Assembly (NCBI GenBank): GCA_029204225.1
Contig: CM055106.1
Location: 646,711-710,710, forward strand
From: Diphasiastrum complanatum
Taxonomy: Eukaryota > Streptophyta > Lycopodiopsida > Lycopodiales > Lycopodiaceae
Direction of reading: 5' to 3'
DNA: 64,000 nt
The first letter of the stretch is position 1. Each line of letters starts with the position of its first letter. Positions 21,178 to 30,581 of the stretch are shown one piece after another. The translations under genes and the position numbers were made by a program. Under the pieces are notes generated by a model, which ran no database searches, was not told the DNA's origin, and saw only the letters and a program-made list of their open reading frames with translations.

Positions 21178-24100
21178 ATGGCAACCTCAATTGGAGTCAT
21201 GTTGGAAGCCAATGATAGGCTTACCTCAAGTAACTATTCATTATGGAAAGTGAGGATGGAGTCACTTCTTGAGATGAATGATGTTTTGGATATTGTTGTA
21301 GGTTTGGAGGAAAGACCAGCAACACAACAAGATCAATGGAGGTATGACAAGAGGGCCAAGAAGGCTCTACACATGATAAAGATGAATGTTACCAATGAAC
21401 GTCTCAAGGAAGTTGGTAAGTGCACATCGTCTTTGGAAGCTTGGAATTCATTGAAGAAGCTTTATGAATCCATGTCTACTTCTAGAGTGTTGACTCTAAG
21501 AAGGCAAATCTTTTCTTGTTTGCAAAAGAATGAAGAAAGTCCAAGTACTTTTGTTTTGAGAATGAAAGCATTGAATGATGAGTTAGCTTGCATAGATGAA
21601 GGAATTAAGGAAGGAGAGCTTATTCAAGTGATTCTTAATGGCTTGTTGGATGCTCATGCTAACATTGTTCAAAGTATTGCTATTCAAAAGACTTTGCCAA
21701 GTTTGATGGATCTTCAAGAGATCTTGATCAATGAGGAATATAGGCTTCAAGCAAGAGGTGGATCTACATCGACACTTCAAGAGGATGCTATGTTCACAAA
21801 GGGAAAATTCAAGGGCAAAGCCAAAAGCAAGTGGTCTAAAGGGCAAGATCAAGTGGATGCTTCTTCAAGTGGCAAAAAGAAGGATAGATCAAAGCTCAAG
21901 TGCTTCTATTGTGGCATCAAAGGACACTTTGCAAGTGAGTGCTACAAGAAGAAGAGAGATCAAGGAGACAAGCAAGGTAATCTTACTCTTGATGAGGATG
22001 GTTTGGATGTGCAAGATGCAAATGATGATGCTTTTGTGATGTCTTCATGTATGCTTGCTAATGATGGAGATCTAGATCCTTGGTGGATTGATAGTGGAGC
22101 AAGTTCACACATGACCTTTCACAAAGAGTACTTCACTTCTTTGTTGGCATATGGAGATGACAAGAGGGTGATCTACATGGCCAATGATGGTGAGTGTGCA
22201 ATCAAAGAGATTAGCACAATTCGTATTTCTCTCTCTACAAATAGGAATGTTCATTTGGAGGATGTCTTGTCTATTCCATCTATTACCAAGAATTTGCTTG
22301 GTGTGAGTCAAAAGCTAAGTAAGGGCCTCAAGGTTGAGTTTGATGGAGATGCTTGTTTGACCAAAAGGAAGGATGTCTTGATTGGAAAAGGTAAAAGGCA
22401 AGGGAAGTTGTTCAAACTTGATGCTTGTGTTATTGCTAACCAAGTTGGATTTGTTGCAAGGGAGCAAATTTCTATTCAAGAGGTTTGGCACAAAAGGTTG
22501 GGACACCTCAACTTCAAGTCATTTGAGGTAATGGCAAGGAAGAAGGTTGTGATTGGTCTTCCAAGTTCCTTAAGTAATGACAAGCATGTTTGTGAGTCTT
22601 GTGCTTTGTCTAAGTCACATAGACTACCTTATACTAGATCTATTTCTAGATCTACAAAGTCTTTTCAACTTGTATATTTGGATATTCATGGATTTACTAC
22701 AATTAGAAATAGTGGAGCTAAGATGTATGTAACATTCATTGATGATTTTGGTAGATTTTGTTGGATCTATCTACTAAAGAACAAGGATGAAGTGTATGAT
22801 GTCTTTGTCAAGTTCAAGAATGCAAGGGAGAACCAATTCTCCACAAAGATCAAGTGCTTGAGAGGTGACAATGGTGGTGAGTACATATCTAACAAGTTCA
22901 AGGCCTTTTGTGATGAGCATGAGATCAAGAGGGAGTATACAACATCAAGGACCCCACAACAAAATGGAGTGGCTGAAAGGAAGAATAGAACTTTATGTGA
23001 AAGTGCTAAAGCTATGAGGTTAAGTGCTAATCTTGACAAACCATTTTGTGATCAAGCTTTGTTGTGTGCCAATTTCTTGTGCAATAGGTGGCCGAGTGCT
23101 ATTTTAGATGGAAGGACACCTTTTGAGATGCTATTCAAGAGGAGGCCGAGTGTCAACTTTCTAAGAATCTTTGGATGCACATGCTATGTCAACATTACTC
23201 TTGATGATAGTACCAAGGAGGATCCATCTTCAAGAAGAGGTATTTTTGTTGGATATAGTGAGGTGAGTAAAGCTTACAAGGTTTACATTCCTTTTACTAA
23301 CAAAGTGATTGCTGGTAGAGATGTCATTTTTTATGAGGGAAACATTCCAAAGGTGTCTTCAAGCATGATTGATGGTAAAGTAGATGGTTCTAACATTCTT
23401 GATGTTGATGAGAAGTATCCTACTTTGGATGGTGGTGATGATGGACCTTCATCAAGTCAAAAGCCAAGGAGAACATCAAGAGAAAGACAAGTATCTTCAA
23501 GGCTCACATATGATCAAAAGCGTAAGCAAGTAGTTTTTGGAAATTATGTTGCTTTCCTAACCTCTTTGGATGATCCTACAAGTGTAGATCAAGCAAGGAA
23601 AGAAGAGGAATGGATCCAAGCAATGGATCTCGAGTATCGATCTCTTATGAAGAGTAGAACATCTTTTGAAAGATCTTCTTGTGTACATGGAGCTATGCAA
23701 GTGGATGGATGTTATCTTGCTGTAAAGTCAAGTAATGGATCTGGAAAAAAAAGTTTGTTCAATGACTTTGATGGTCAAGTTGAAGATCAAGAGGTTGATC
23801 TCAAAGCACTTCAACTAGTCAAAAGGGAAGGTAGCAATTTGGAGCTAGTCAAGAGCATCAAAGGAGAGGTAATTGGCAAAGATGTTATGGATCTGTTTTT
23901 GCAGCATATTGAAGACTCAAGTAAGGTCAAAGAAGCAACAAGGAAGTGTTGTTCAAGTTTACTTTACTTGTTCTATCTCATATTTGAGCAATTTCATGTG
24001 GATGTGTGCAAATTGTCAAGATATGGTAAAATTAGCTACATTGGTGAGCATTATTTTGATGTTGGATTTGTACTAGCATTCTTGGCTGATTTTGCTGATG

Positions 24101-24744
24101 GAAATGAAGCTATTGGAGGTTCATTATGTCACTCATCCATGGCTAAGTTCTCAAGTGTTGAGCTACTTGGTGCCAATACTTGGAGATTGTCAATTTTTGG
24201 TGATTTCATGGTCATTTTTTTGTGTCAAGTAGATCTTGAAGATGGACTAGTGCAAACTACTTGGTTTATGGAGTCATGTGGTGCTGGATTTGCATCATTA
24301 ATGTACTCACCTACTCATGGATTTCCAAGGTTTGATGGTTTCTTATGGCAAGATGAAGATGGAGGCTCATTCATGGAGTATCATGGTGGATACAAGGCAA
24401 CAAAGGACAAAGGAGGAGGAGACATGCAAGCAAAAGTTGATCACTCACATTTATTGTTTGTTTGCTGTATTTTTCTAGAGATTTCAGAGTTGGAAGCATG
24501 GTGGAAATATTTCATTTACATTCTATTTGATTCTTCATGTTCTAGTCACATTTTTACATGTAAAATTGATGTAAGAAATAGTGAAGCATCCCAAGTGGAC
24601 ACTATTCTCTATATCAATTATGGTTGTTTCTATTTTGAGCATTACATGATCATTGAAAGGAGATCTATTCTTAGGAAGAAGATCATCCTTATGATGGATC
24701 AATGTTCTATTGGCAAAAACTATGCTAGGAGCATTGGAAGCTAG
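21178..24744 (+). CDS. Element A gag-protease-integrase polyprotein fused to unknown X domain
   Basis: Uninterrupted 1188 codons from an ATG shared with element B. Residues 1 to about 240 are gag; CFYCGIKGHFASEC at about 242-255 is the zinc knuckle; WWIDSGASSHM at about 303 is the protease site; WHKRLGHLNFKSF with CESC is the integrase zinc-binding part; YLDIHGF, RGDNGGEY and NGVAERKN supply the catalytic D, D, E. Up to residue about 825 it is nearly the same as element B. From about 828 (after SLMKSR, nt about 23660) to 1188 the sequence is unrelated to B or to any RT motif. It starts with SSCVHGAMQVDGCYLAVKSS, has an acidic/charged first third, then hydrophobic and aromatic-rich stretches. 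I do not recognise this X part. It replaces 890 bp of RT in B. The lack of stops over about 1080 nt is notable. Confidence 0.88.
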   Translation: MATSIGVMLEANDRLTSSNYSLWKVRMESLLEMNDVLDIVVGLEERPATQQDQWRYDKRAKKALHMIKMNVTNERLKEVGKCTSSLEAWNSLKKLYESMSTSRVLTLRRQIFSCLQKNEESPSTFVLRMKALNDELACIDEGIKEGELIQVILNGLLDAHANIVQSIAIQKTLPSLMDLQEILINEEYRLQARGGSTSTLQEDAMFTKGKFKGKAKSKWSKGQDQVDASSSGKKKDRSKLKCFYCGIKGHFASECYKKKRDQGDKQGNLTLDEDGLDVQDANDDAFVMSSCMLANDGDLDPWWIDSGASSHMTFHKEYFTSLLAYGDDKRVIYMANDGECAIKEISTIRISLSTNRNVHLEDVLSIPSITKNLLGVSQKLSKGLKVEFDGDACLTKRKDVLIGKGKRQGKLFKLDACVIANQVGFVAREQISIQEVWHKRLGHLNFKSFEVMARKKVVIGLPSSLSNDKHVCESCALSKSHRLPYTRSISRSTKSFQLVYLDIHGFTTIRNSGAKMYVTFIDDFGRFCWIYLLKNKDEVYDVFVKFKNARENQFSTKIKCLRGDNGGEYISNKFKAFCDEHEIKREYTTSRTPQQNGVAERKNRTLCESAKAMRLSANLDKPFCDQALLCANFLCNRWPSAILDGRTPFEMLFKRRPSVNFLRIFGCTCYVNITLDDSTKEDPSSRRGIFVGYSEVSKAYKVYIPFTNKVIAGRDVIFYEGNIPKVSSSMIDGKVDGSNILDVDEKYPTLDGGDDGPSSSQKPRRTSRERQVSSRLTYDQKRKQVVFGNYVAFLTSLDDPTSVDQARKEEEWIQAMDLEYRSLMKSRTSFERSSCVHGAMQVDGCYLAVKSSNGSGKKSLFNDFDGQVEDQEVDLKALQLVKREGSNLELVKSIKGEVIGKDVMDLFLQHIEDSSKVKEATRKCCSSLLYLFYLIFEQFHVDVCKLSRYGKISYIGEHYFDVGFVLAFLADFADGNEAIGGSLCHSSMAKFSSVELLGANTWRLSIFGDFMVIFLCQVDLEDGLVQTTWFMESCGAGFASLMYSPTHGFPRFDGFLWQDEDGGSFMEYHGGYKATKDKGGGDMQAKVDHSHLLFVCCIFLEISELEAWWKYFIYILFDSSCSSHIFTCKIDVRNSEASQVDTILYINYGCFYFEHYMIIERRSILRKKIILMMDQCSIGKNYARSIGS
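23660..24728 (+). other. Segment X replacing the RT core in element A
   Basis: Aligning A with B, homology stops after ctcttatgaagag (A about 23660, B about 33060) and resumes at cattggaagctaggaaagcgag (A 24729, B 33948). The last about 300 bp of X are related to 5409-5675 in another copia copy, where X runs straight into the polypurine tract instead of RNase H. X is therefore a shared component of a non-autonomous sub-lineage. Confidence 0.8.
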
Positions 24745-25300
24745 GAAAGCGAGTTTTGAGGTACATCATTGAAACTCGAGATTTTGGCATATTGTATGAG
24801 GGATCATCACCTAATCTATTTGGATTTTCAGATTCGGACTATGCTGGAGATGTAATGGATAGGAAATCCATTAGTTCTTATTGTATTTTTATAGGTGATG
24901 GAGCTATATCATGGATGTCAAAGAAACAAGCCACTATCTCATTGTCATCTAGTGAGGCCGAGTACAAAGCTCTTACACATTGCACAAAGGAGATGGTATG
25001 GATCAAAAGGATGATCAAGGATCTTCACTTGCTGGATTTTTCAGAGAGCCCAATCATCTTTTGTGACAATCAATCAGCCCAAAGAATGGCATCCAATCCT
25101 ATCTTTCATGCTAGGAGCAAGCATATTGAAATACAATATCATTTTGTGAGGGAGCGAGTCATTGCAAAGGAGGTGGAGCTTCAACATGTGTCTTCAAGGA
25201 ATGTGTAGCTGATATCTTCACCAAAGAATTGGGAAAAGAATTATTCATGAAGCATAGGACTTCACTTGGAGTATTATCAAAGTCTATCCTAAAACTAGCT
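24729..25300 (+). pseudogene. Element A RNase H, detached and frameshifted
   Basis: From 24756 the frame gives DFGILYEGSSPNLFGFSDSDYAGD, LSSSEAEYKAL, FCDNQSAQ and SKHIEIQYHFV, all RNase H motifs, to a stop at 25208. A base is missing relative to B in aaggaatgtgtag, which breaks the last part (ADIFTK). It has no start codon of its own and is out of frame with the 1188-codon ORF, whose TAG is at 24742. Confidence 0.85.
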
Positions 25301-25310
25301 GAAGAGGGAG

Positions 25311-25961
25311 TGTGAAAGATTCAACTAGTTTCATCACATTTTGCAATATTTTCATATTTGGCATATTGAAGCCAAAACTTGTTTTAGACTTAGAGGTTGA
25401 CTTTCCAAAGTTCATTAGTCTGAAATTCATTTGAATAAACAGTTTTTGAAAGTGTGGGAAAGATAGAATGCGAGTTTGAGTAGATTCAATTTGAATAAGT
25501 TGGGTACATTGAATCTAGACCCAAACTTGGTAGGGTTAGCATTTTGGTGGGAAAGCCAAGTGGCCAAATAGGATTTGGACCTACTATAAAAGGATGTAAC
25601 TCGTGGAGAGAGTCATCTTCTCCCTTCTCTATCTCATTTCATGCTTATACATGGTTCTCTTGGGTTCTACTATCCATTGGTGCACTATCTTGGTGATTGC
25701 TTGCAATTCTATGTGTAGAATGATCTATATTTGTTATTTTTGGATCCACACGTGTGAAATACAGTAGCTTGCTGGTTTTGTATTGACAGCAATAGTACAT
25801 AATCATTTCATTCAAGTTTGATCAAGTTCTATTAGTGTTTGCATCTCAAATTGTGTGTAGATGCTGATTTTTCTACATTGGTAAAAATTGGTAGTGTATT
25901 TCTCTTTCTAACCAAAGATCATTCAAGTAGATTGGATCTTAAGGCTATGAAATCTTTCACA
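25311..25961 (+). repeat. 3' LTR of element A
   Basis: Starts after polypurine tract gctgaagagggag. Palindrome CACACGTGTG at 25747-25756. Its U3 half resembles the LTRs of element B rather than the 5' LTR of A. Followed by target duplication AGCTT. Confidence 0.9.
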
Positions 25962-25966
25962 AGCTT

Positions 25967-26935
25967 CTCAAGGAAGTTGGTAAGAGTACTTCATCAAAGG
26001 ATATGAGGGATTCATTGAAGAAGCTTTATGAATCCAAGTTTACCTCTAGAGTGTTGACTCTAAGAAGGCAATTGTAAGCAAAAGAGTGAAGAAAGTCCAA
26101 ATACTTTTATTTTGAGGATGAAAGCATTGAATGATGAATTGGCTTGCATTGATGAGAGCATTAAGAAAGGAGAGCTTGTTCAAGTTATTCTTAATTGATT
26201 TTTGGATGCTCATGCTAACATTGTTCAAAGTCTTGCTATTCAAAAGACTTTGCCAGGTTTGATTGATCTTCAAGAGATCTTGATCATTAAAGAATATAGG
26301 CTTCAAACAAGAGGTGGATCTTCATCAACATCTCAAGTTGGAGAGGAGGCTATGTTCATCAAGGGCAAAAGAAAAAGCAAGTGGTCTAAAGGGCAAGATC
26401 AATGGGAGGCTTTTTCAAATGGCAAAAAGAAAAATAGATCAAAGCTCAAGTGCTTCTAATGTGGCATCAAAGAACACTTTGCAAGTGAGTGCTACAAGAA
26501 GAAGAGAGATCAAGGAGACAAGCAAGGTAATCTTACTCTAGATGAAAATGATGATGCTTTTGTGATGTCTTCATGTATGTTTGCTAATGATGGAGATCTA
26601 GATCCATGGTGGATTGATAGTGGAGCAAGTTCACACATGAGTTTTTACAAAGAGTACTTCACTTCTTTGTTGGCATCTGGAGATGACAAGAGGGTAATCT
26701 ACACGGCCAATGATGGTGAGTGTGCAATCAAAGGGATTGGAACAATTCCTTTTTCTCTCTCTACAAATAGAAATGTTCATTTGGAGGATGTCTTGTTTAT
26801 AACATCTATTACCAAGAATTTGCATAGTAGTGTGAGTCAATTTCTAAGTAAAGACCAAAGTTGAGTTTGATGTAGATGCTTGTATGTTCAAAAGGAAGGA
26901 TGTCTTGATTAGAAAAGGTAAAAGGCAAGGGAAGT
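25967..26935 (+). pseudogene. Element D gag-protease, 3' part, decayed
   Basis: Continuation of element D after the A insertion: KEVGKSTSS, YESKFTSRVLTLRRQ, then frames with stops. The zinc knuckle has TAA in place of the second Cys region (tgcttctaatgtggc) and the following His triplet is intact. The protease DPWWIDSGASSHM is at about 26600 and the GAG-pre-integrase lead (LEDVLFITSITKNL) at about 26780. It ends in RKGKRQGKL where the gypsy LTR of element C begins. Confidence 0.88.
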
Positions 26936-28056
26936 TGATGGCTAATTCTGACGAATCCCCAAGATACTCGGCCAGAGCTACCCAAGAGCACCTCTCACCT
27001 TAGATAGAGGAGGTTTCTGAGAAGACGAGACAAACGAAGACTGGGAGTTGAGTATGAGAGCCAAGGAATACTAGTTAATACTATCAAGTAGAAACTGTAT
27101 AAGCCTCATGGTGAATCCCGAAAGATGGAATGACCATGTAGGATCTAGTGTTTCTAGGCAAAGTAATAAATGCAAGTAGACCCCTCTTAAAGAAAGTAGA
27201 GTGAGCCACCTTTTGATGGTGACATCTAGTGGAGAGCATAATTCCACTTGTAGTCTGTGTAATGTAGAAATGCCACTAGGATGCCACCTAAGAAGCTCTC
27301 TTGCTTATTTAAGAGACTCCCCCTTTGTAGAAGAGAAGATTTTGTAAATGTATCTACTCCATGCTGAAATGAGAAGACCTTCCCTGAGTTTTGGTGCATT
27401 CTTGAGATCCTTGATCATTCTTGTTTCTTGAGTGATGCATTAATGATTTTGCCCTTCCATTTCCTTTGTGTGTGGTTGTGGATCTTAGTGGTGGATTAGA
27501 TTCCTTGTTTTCTTGTTGACTAATGTAGGTTCCAACATTCAGGTAAACTAAATAGGCTGTATTTGTGGTGTAAATCCTGCATATTCTCTTACAATCCAGT
27601 TCTTGACAATCTTGGGGTGTCCAAGAATCAAGAAATGAGTGTTTCTTGATTGTTGATTCTAGTTTAGTTTAATTAGTTTCTTGCTTCTTGTTTGTGGATT
27701 AATGCAAGTTTAATATAGTTAAGAATCTGATTCATTCCGTTTTTGCAGCAAGTAACTAGGATTTCATGGCTATTCAACTACTATACATGCTGATTTCTTG
27801 GTTAAATGCATGATCTGCATATTTAGTTTGTAAGCATGTGATTTCAGTGCAAGAGTGACCATCCTGAGTCGTCTTCTGACAGGTAGGACAAATACTACAA
27901 CGTAGATGTGTCCCTTCTGCTTGATTTTGGGCATTGAAACAAGAAAGCTATAAACCAAGAAGTGCCCATGAAGTCTGATAACATGCAAAACGGTTCTGAA
28001 ACTAAGAAGAAACAAGAACTAGCCAACTAATTCTCTAGACAGAAAATCTATCTACA
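26936..28056 (+). mobile_element. Gypsy element C: 5' LTR (about 1121 bp)
   Basis: Begins TGATGGCTAATTCTGACG exactly where element D is interrupted, ends ATCTATCTACA, and is followed after two bases by a tRNA-Asp-like primer site. Homologous to the solo-type LTR at 13642-14758. TATA-like ttatttaagagactcc near 27304. Confidence 0.78.
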
Positions 28057-28058
28057 TT

Positions 28059-28072
28059 TGGCACCGTTGCTG
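28059..28072 (+). other. Degenerate tRNA-Asp primer-binding site of element C
   Basis: TGGCACCGTTGCTG resembles TGGCGCCGTTGCCG, the complement of the tRNA-Asp 3' end used by Athila/Tat-type plant gypsy elements. Two bases differ. Confidence 0.65.
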
Positions 28073-28439
28073 CTTGAACCAACACATTTCAAATCTGTGT
28101 AGTGCTGCAATACTACCCACACTCAGAATCCTATCCAAAACTTCTACATCTTTGAATATCTCTGAGCTCTACATAGACTGTAACACTCTGTCATCTGCAC
28201 TCTGATCTGTAAATGAGCTGCACCACAACACGAGAAGACAACACACCTCTGGTAGATCTATTCCACATTCCACACCCTCCACACCATCTACCAAGCTCTC
28301 CATCTTTTGCACACAACCTTGCAAGGACACAAACATCCCTACCAAAGCCCATACACAGCCTTCTTCCTCCTTGCATTCACCAAATGATCCTTACCATCAC
28401 TTTTCCTTCCTCCACTCACACGAGCCTTCTTCTCTTCTC

Positions 28440-28790
28440 TCTCCATCTCAACCGAGTCATTCGTGAAACTCTCAACCAAGTCGTTCGTTAACATCTCAAC
28501 GGAGCCCCTTTGTTACCAGCTCGACCGACGAACTCCAAAAAAAAAAAATTTAAATCTCAACTGAAGGGTCTCCACGCCATTTCGACCGAAGCCATCTTTC
28601 AAATCTCGACCAATGCCACCTGTCAAATCTCGACCAAATTTTTTGGACCCCATCTCAACCGACGTTCTGGTCACCATCTCGACCAATGTTTGTTTTTTTT
28701 GACTCCATCTTGATCAGCGGACCGAATCCACACCCAAGCACATAATTTTCGATTGACATATCTGGTTGCAATTTCGACCGAACCACCATC
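28440..28790 (+). repeat. Degenerate atctcgacc repeats in the element C leader
   Basis: The motif a(t)ctcgacc/atctcaacc recurs about ten times at intervals of roughly 25-40 bp (for example near 28447, 28472, 28493, 28523, 28555, 28580, 28606, 28626, 28652, 28677). It lies between the primer site and the gag start. No open frame spans it. Confidence 0.6.
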
Positions 28791-28984
28791 TTAACAAAGC
28801 CTTAGAGCTTAATAAAAAAAGACATGAACACCAAAAAATTTCCAAAAATAAAACTTATATCACTCGAAAGTCCTTCTGATATCGAGTCTCCTCCTTGAGT
28901 TCCCTACTAGCCAAAAAAAAAAAATCCTAAAAAAATCCCAAAACACAAACTTGTACAAAACCCAAAAATACACGACAGTACCCA

Positions 28985-29331
28985 ATGGACCAACATACTG
29001 ATCCTGATATCCCAAAAGATGATCCACACGGTTTAGAGTCTCCTACAGCTGAACAAGTCAGATGTCGTAGGTTCTACCGAATGAGGTCACAAATACACGA
29101 GCTATCCACAAACCTATTCGAGATCCGAGAACCTGATAGAGCAGAGTCTTCATGAGCCCGAGCCCATTTCTATGGTGCTGACCCCTCACAGGCCAGAACC
29201 CACCTTAACAGAGGTTTTTGCTGCCCACGATGCTCATATTGAAAAGTGAACTCCCAAGCTAGATCTACCCAAGTTTGACAGCAGTTCGAACCCTCAAAGA
29301 TTCTTGCAAATCTTTGAAAATGTATGCGATG
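28985..29331 (+). pseudogene. Element C gypsy gag, 5' part
   Basis: An ATG at 28985 opens a 56-codon frame (MDQHTDPDIPKDDPHG...), closed by TGA at about 29153. Gag reading resumes in another frame (EPEPISMVLTPHRPEPTLTE, then after one stop KLDLPKFDSSSNPQRFLQIF), which is the usual lead into the retrotransposon gag domain. It stops at ...tgcgatg, the insertion point of element B, and continues at 35181. Confidence 0.75.
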
Positions 29332-29981
29332 TGTGAAAGATTCAACTAGTTCCATCACATTTTGCAATATTTTCATATTTGACATATTGAGGCCAAAACT
29401 TATTTTAGACTTAGAGGTTGACTTCTCAAAGTTCATTAGTCTAAAATTCATTTGAATAAACAGTTTTTGAAAGTGTGGGAAAGATAGAATGCGAGTTTGA
29501 GTAGATTCAATTTGAATAAGTTGGGTACATTGAATCTAAACCCAAAATTGGTAGGGTTAGCATTTTGGTGGGAAAGCCAAGTGGCCAAATAGGGTTTGGA
29601 CCTGCTATAAAAGGATGTAACTCGTGGAGAGAGTCATCTTCTCCCTTCTCTATCTCATTTCATGCTTATAAATGGTCCTCTTGGGTTCTACTATCCATTG
29701 GTGCACTATCTTGGTGATTGCTTGCAATTCTATGTGTAGAATGATCTATATTTGTTATTTTTGGATCCACACGTGTGAAATATAGTAGCTTGCTGGTTTT
29801 GTAAGGACAACAACAATACATAATCATTTCATTCAAGTTTGATCAAGTTCTATAAGTGTTTGCATCTCAAATTGTGTGTAGATGCTGATTTTTCTACATT
29901 GGTGAAATTGGTAGTGTATTTCTCTTTCTAATCAAAGATCATTCAGGTAGATTGGATCTTAAGGATCTGAAATCTTTCACA
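29332..29981 (+). repeat. 5' LTR of element B
   Basis: TATA box tataaaagg at about 29606; palindrome CACACGTGTG at 29768-29777. Confidence 0.93.
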
Positions 29982-29993
29982 TGGTATCAGAGC
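29982..29993 (+). other. Primer-binding site of element B
   Basis: TGGTATCAGAGC directly after the LTR; initiator tRNA-Met type. Confidence 0.92.
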
Positions 29994-30581
29994 TTGTGTT
30001 TCAGGTTATGAAGGAGGAAATCAGATCTATCAATGATTTGGTGAAGATATCAAGTCTAGAGCATGCTAGAGAGGATTCTACACCAAAATCGGATTTTTTG
30101 CTTTTGTAGATTGGATCTTTTGTAGATCAAAACACTAAATAGGTCAATATACTTGTTCAATTCCATTTTTTGAATTCACATGCTGGATTTGGCCGATTTT
30201 TGAATCATTGGTTCAGCCTAAGTGGTGGCTTATAGATTGCATATCAAATTTTCAACATTTGCATGTAGATTTGGAATAGTCAATTTTTTGTGACTTTGTC
30301 AAAACCCTAATTTTGATTGGATCTCTAGATAGTGAGGTTGCTGGATCTCATTTGAGTGTGTTTCAATCTTAGGAAGTGGCAAAAGTCATTAGATTGAGGA
30401 TAGATCATAGGTTGATCAAGATTCCATGATTCTATGTGTTGATTTGCTTGGATAAGTGCTAGAAGAGAATTTGTGAGATAGTTTCAAATCTTGGTGATTT
30501 CTTTTGAAAGCATTTGTAGTTGTTCAAAGGAGTGCTTTGTGCATTGAAACAGGTTGAAAGAGAAGATCAGGTCATTGCTAC

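Larger units (their letters stand above)
19927..25961 (+). mobile_element. Copia element A (6035 bp), RT replaced by segment X
   Basis: Complete insertion with LTRs 19927-20577 and 25311-25961 (651 bp each), both TGTGAAAG...CTTTCACA, flanked by the 5-bp duplication AGCTT (19922-19926 and 25962-25966). The interrupted gag reads on across the insertion. The primer site is at 20578-20589 and the polypurine tract gaagagggag ends at 25310. The interior has one 1188-codon open frame (gag-protease-integrase-X) and a separate RNase H frame. It cannot make reverse transcriptase itself and would need help in trans, for example from relatives like B. Confidence 0.92.

Noticed and set aside
21583-21852. 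Antisense frames in copia gag (also 30987-31256, 22105-22311, 31509-31715)
   Set aside because: Exact shadows of the gag-pol coding strand, repeated identically in elements A and B.
28213-28713. ORFs in the element C leader
   Set aside because: Between primer site and gag start, low-complexity Ser/Thr/Pro text with no homology; treated as leader.
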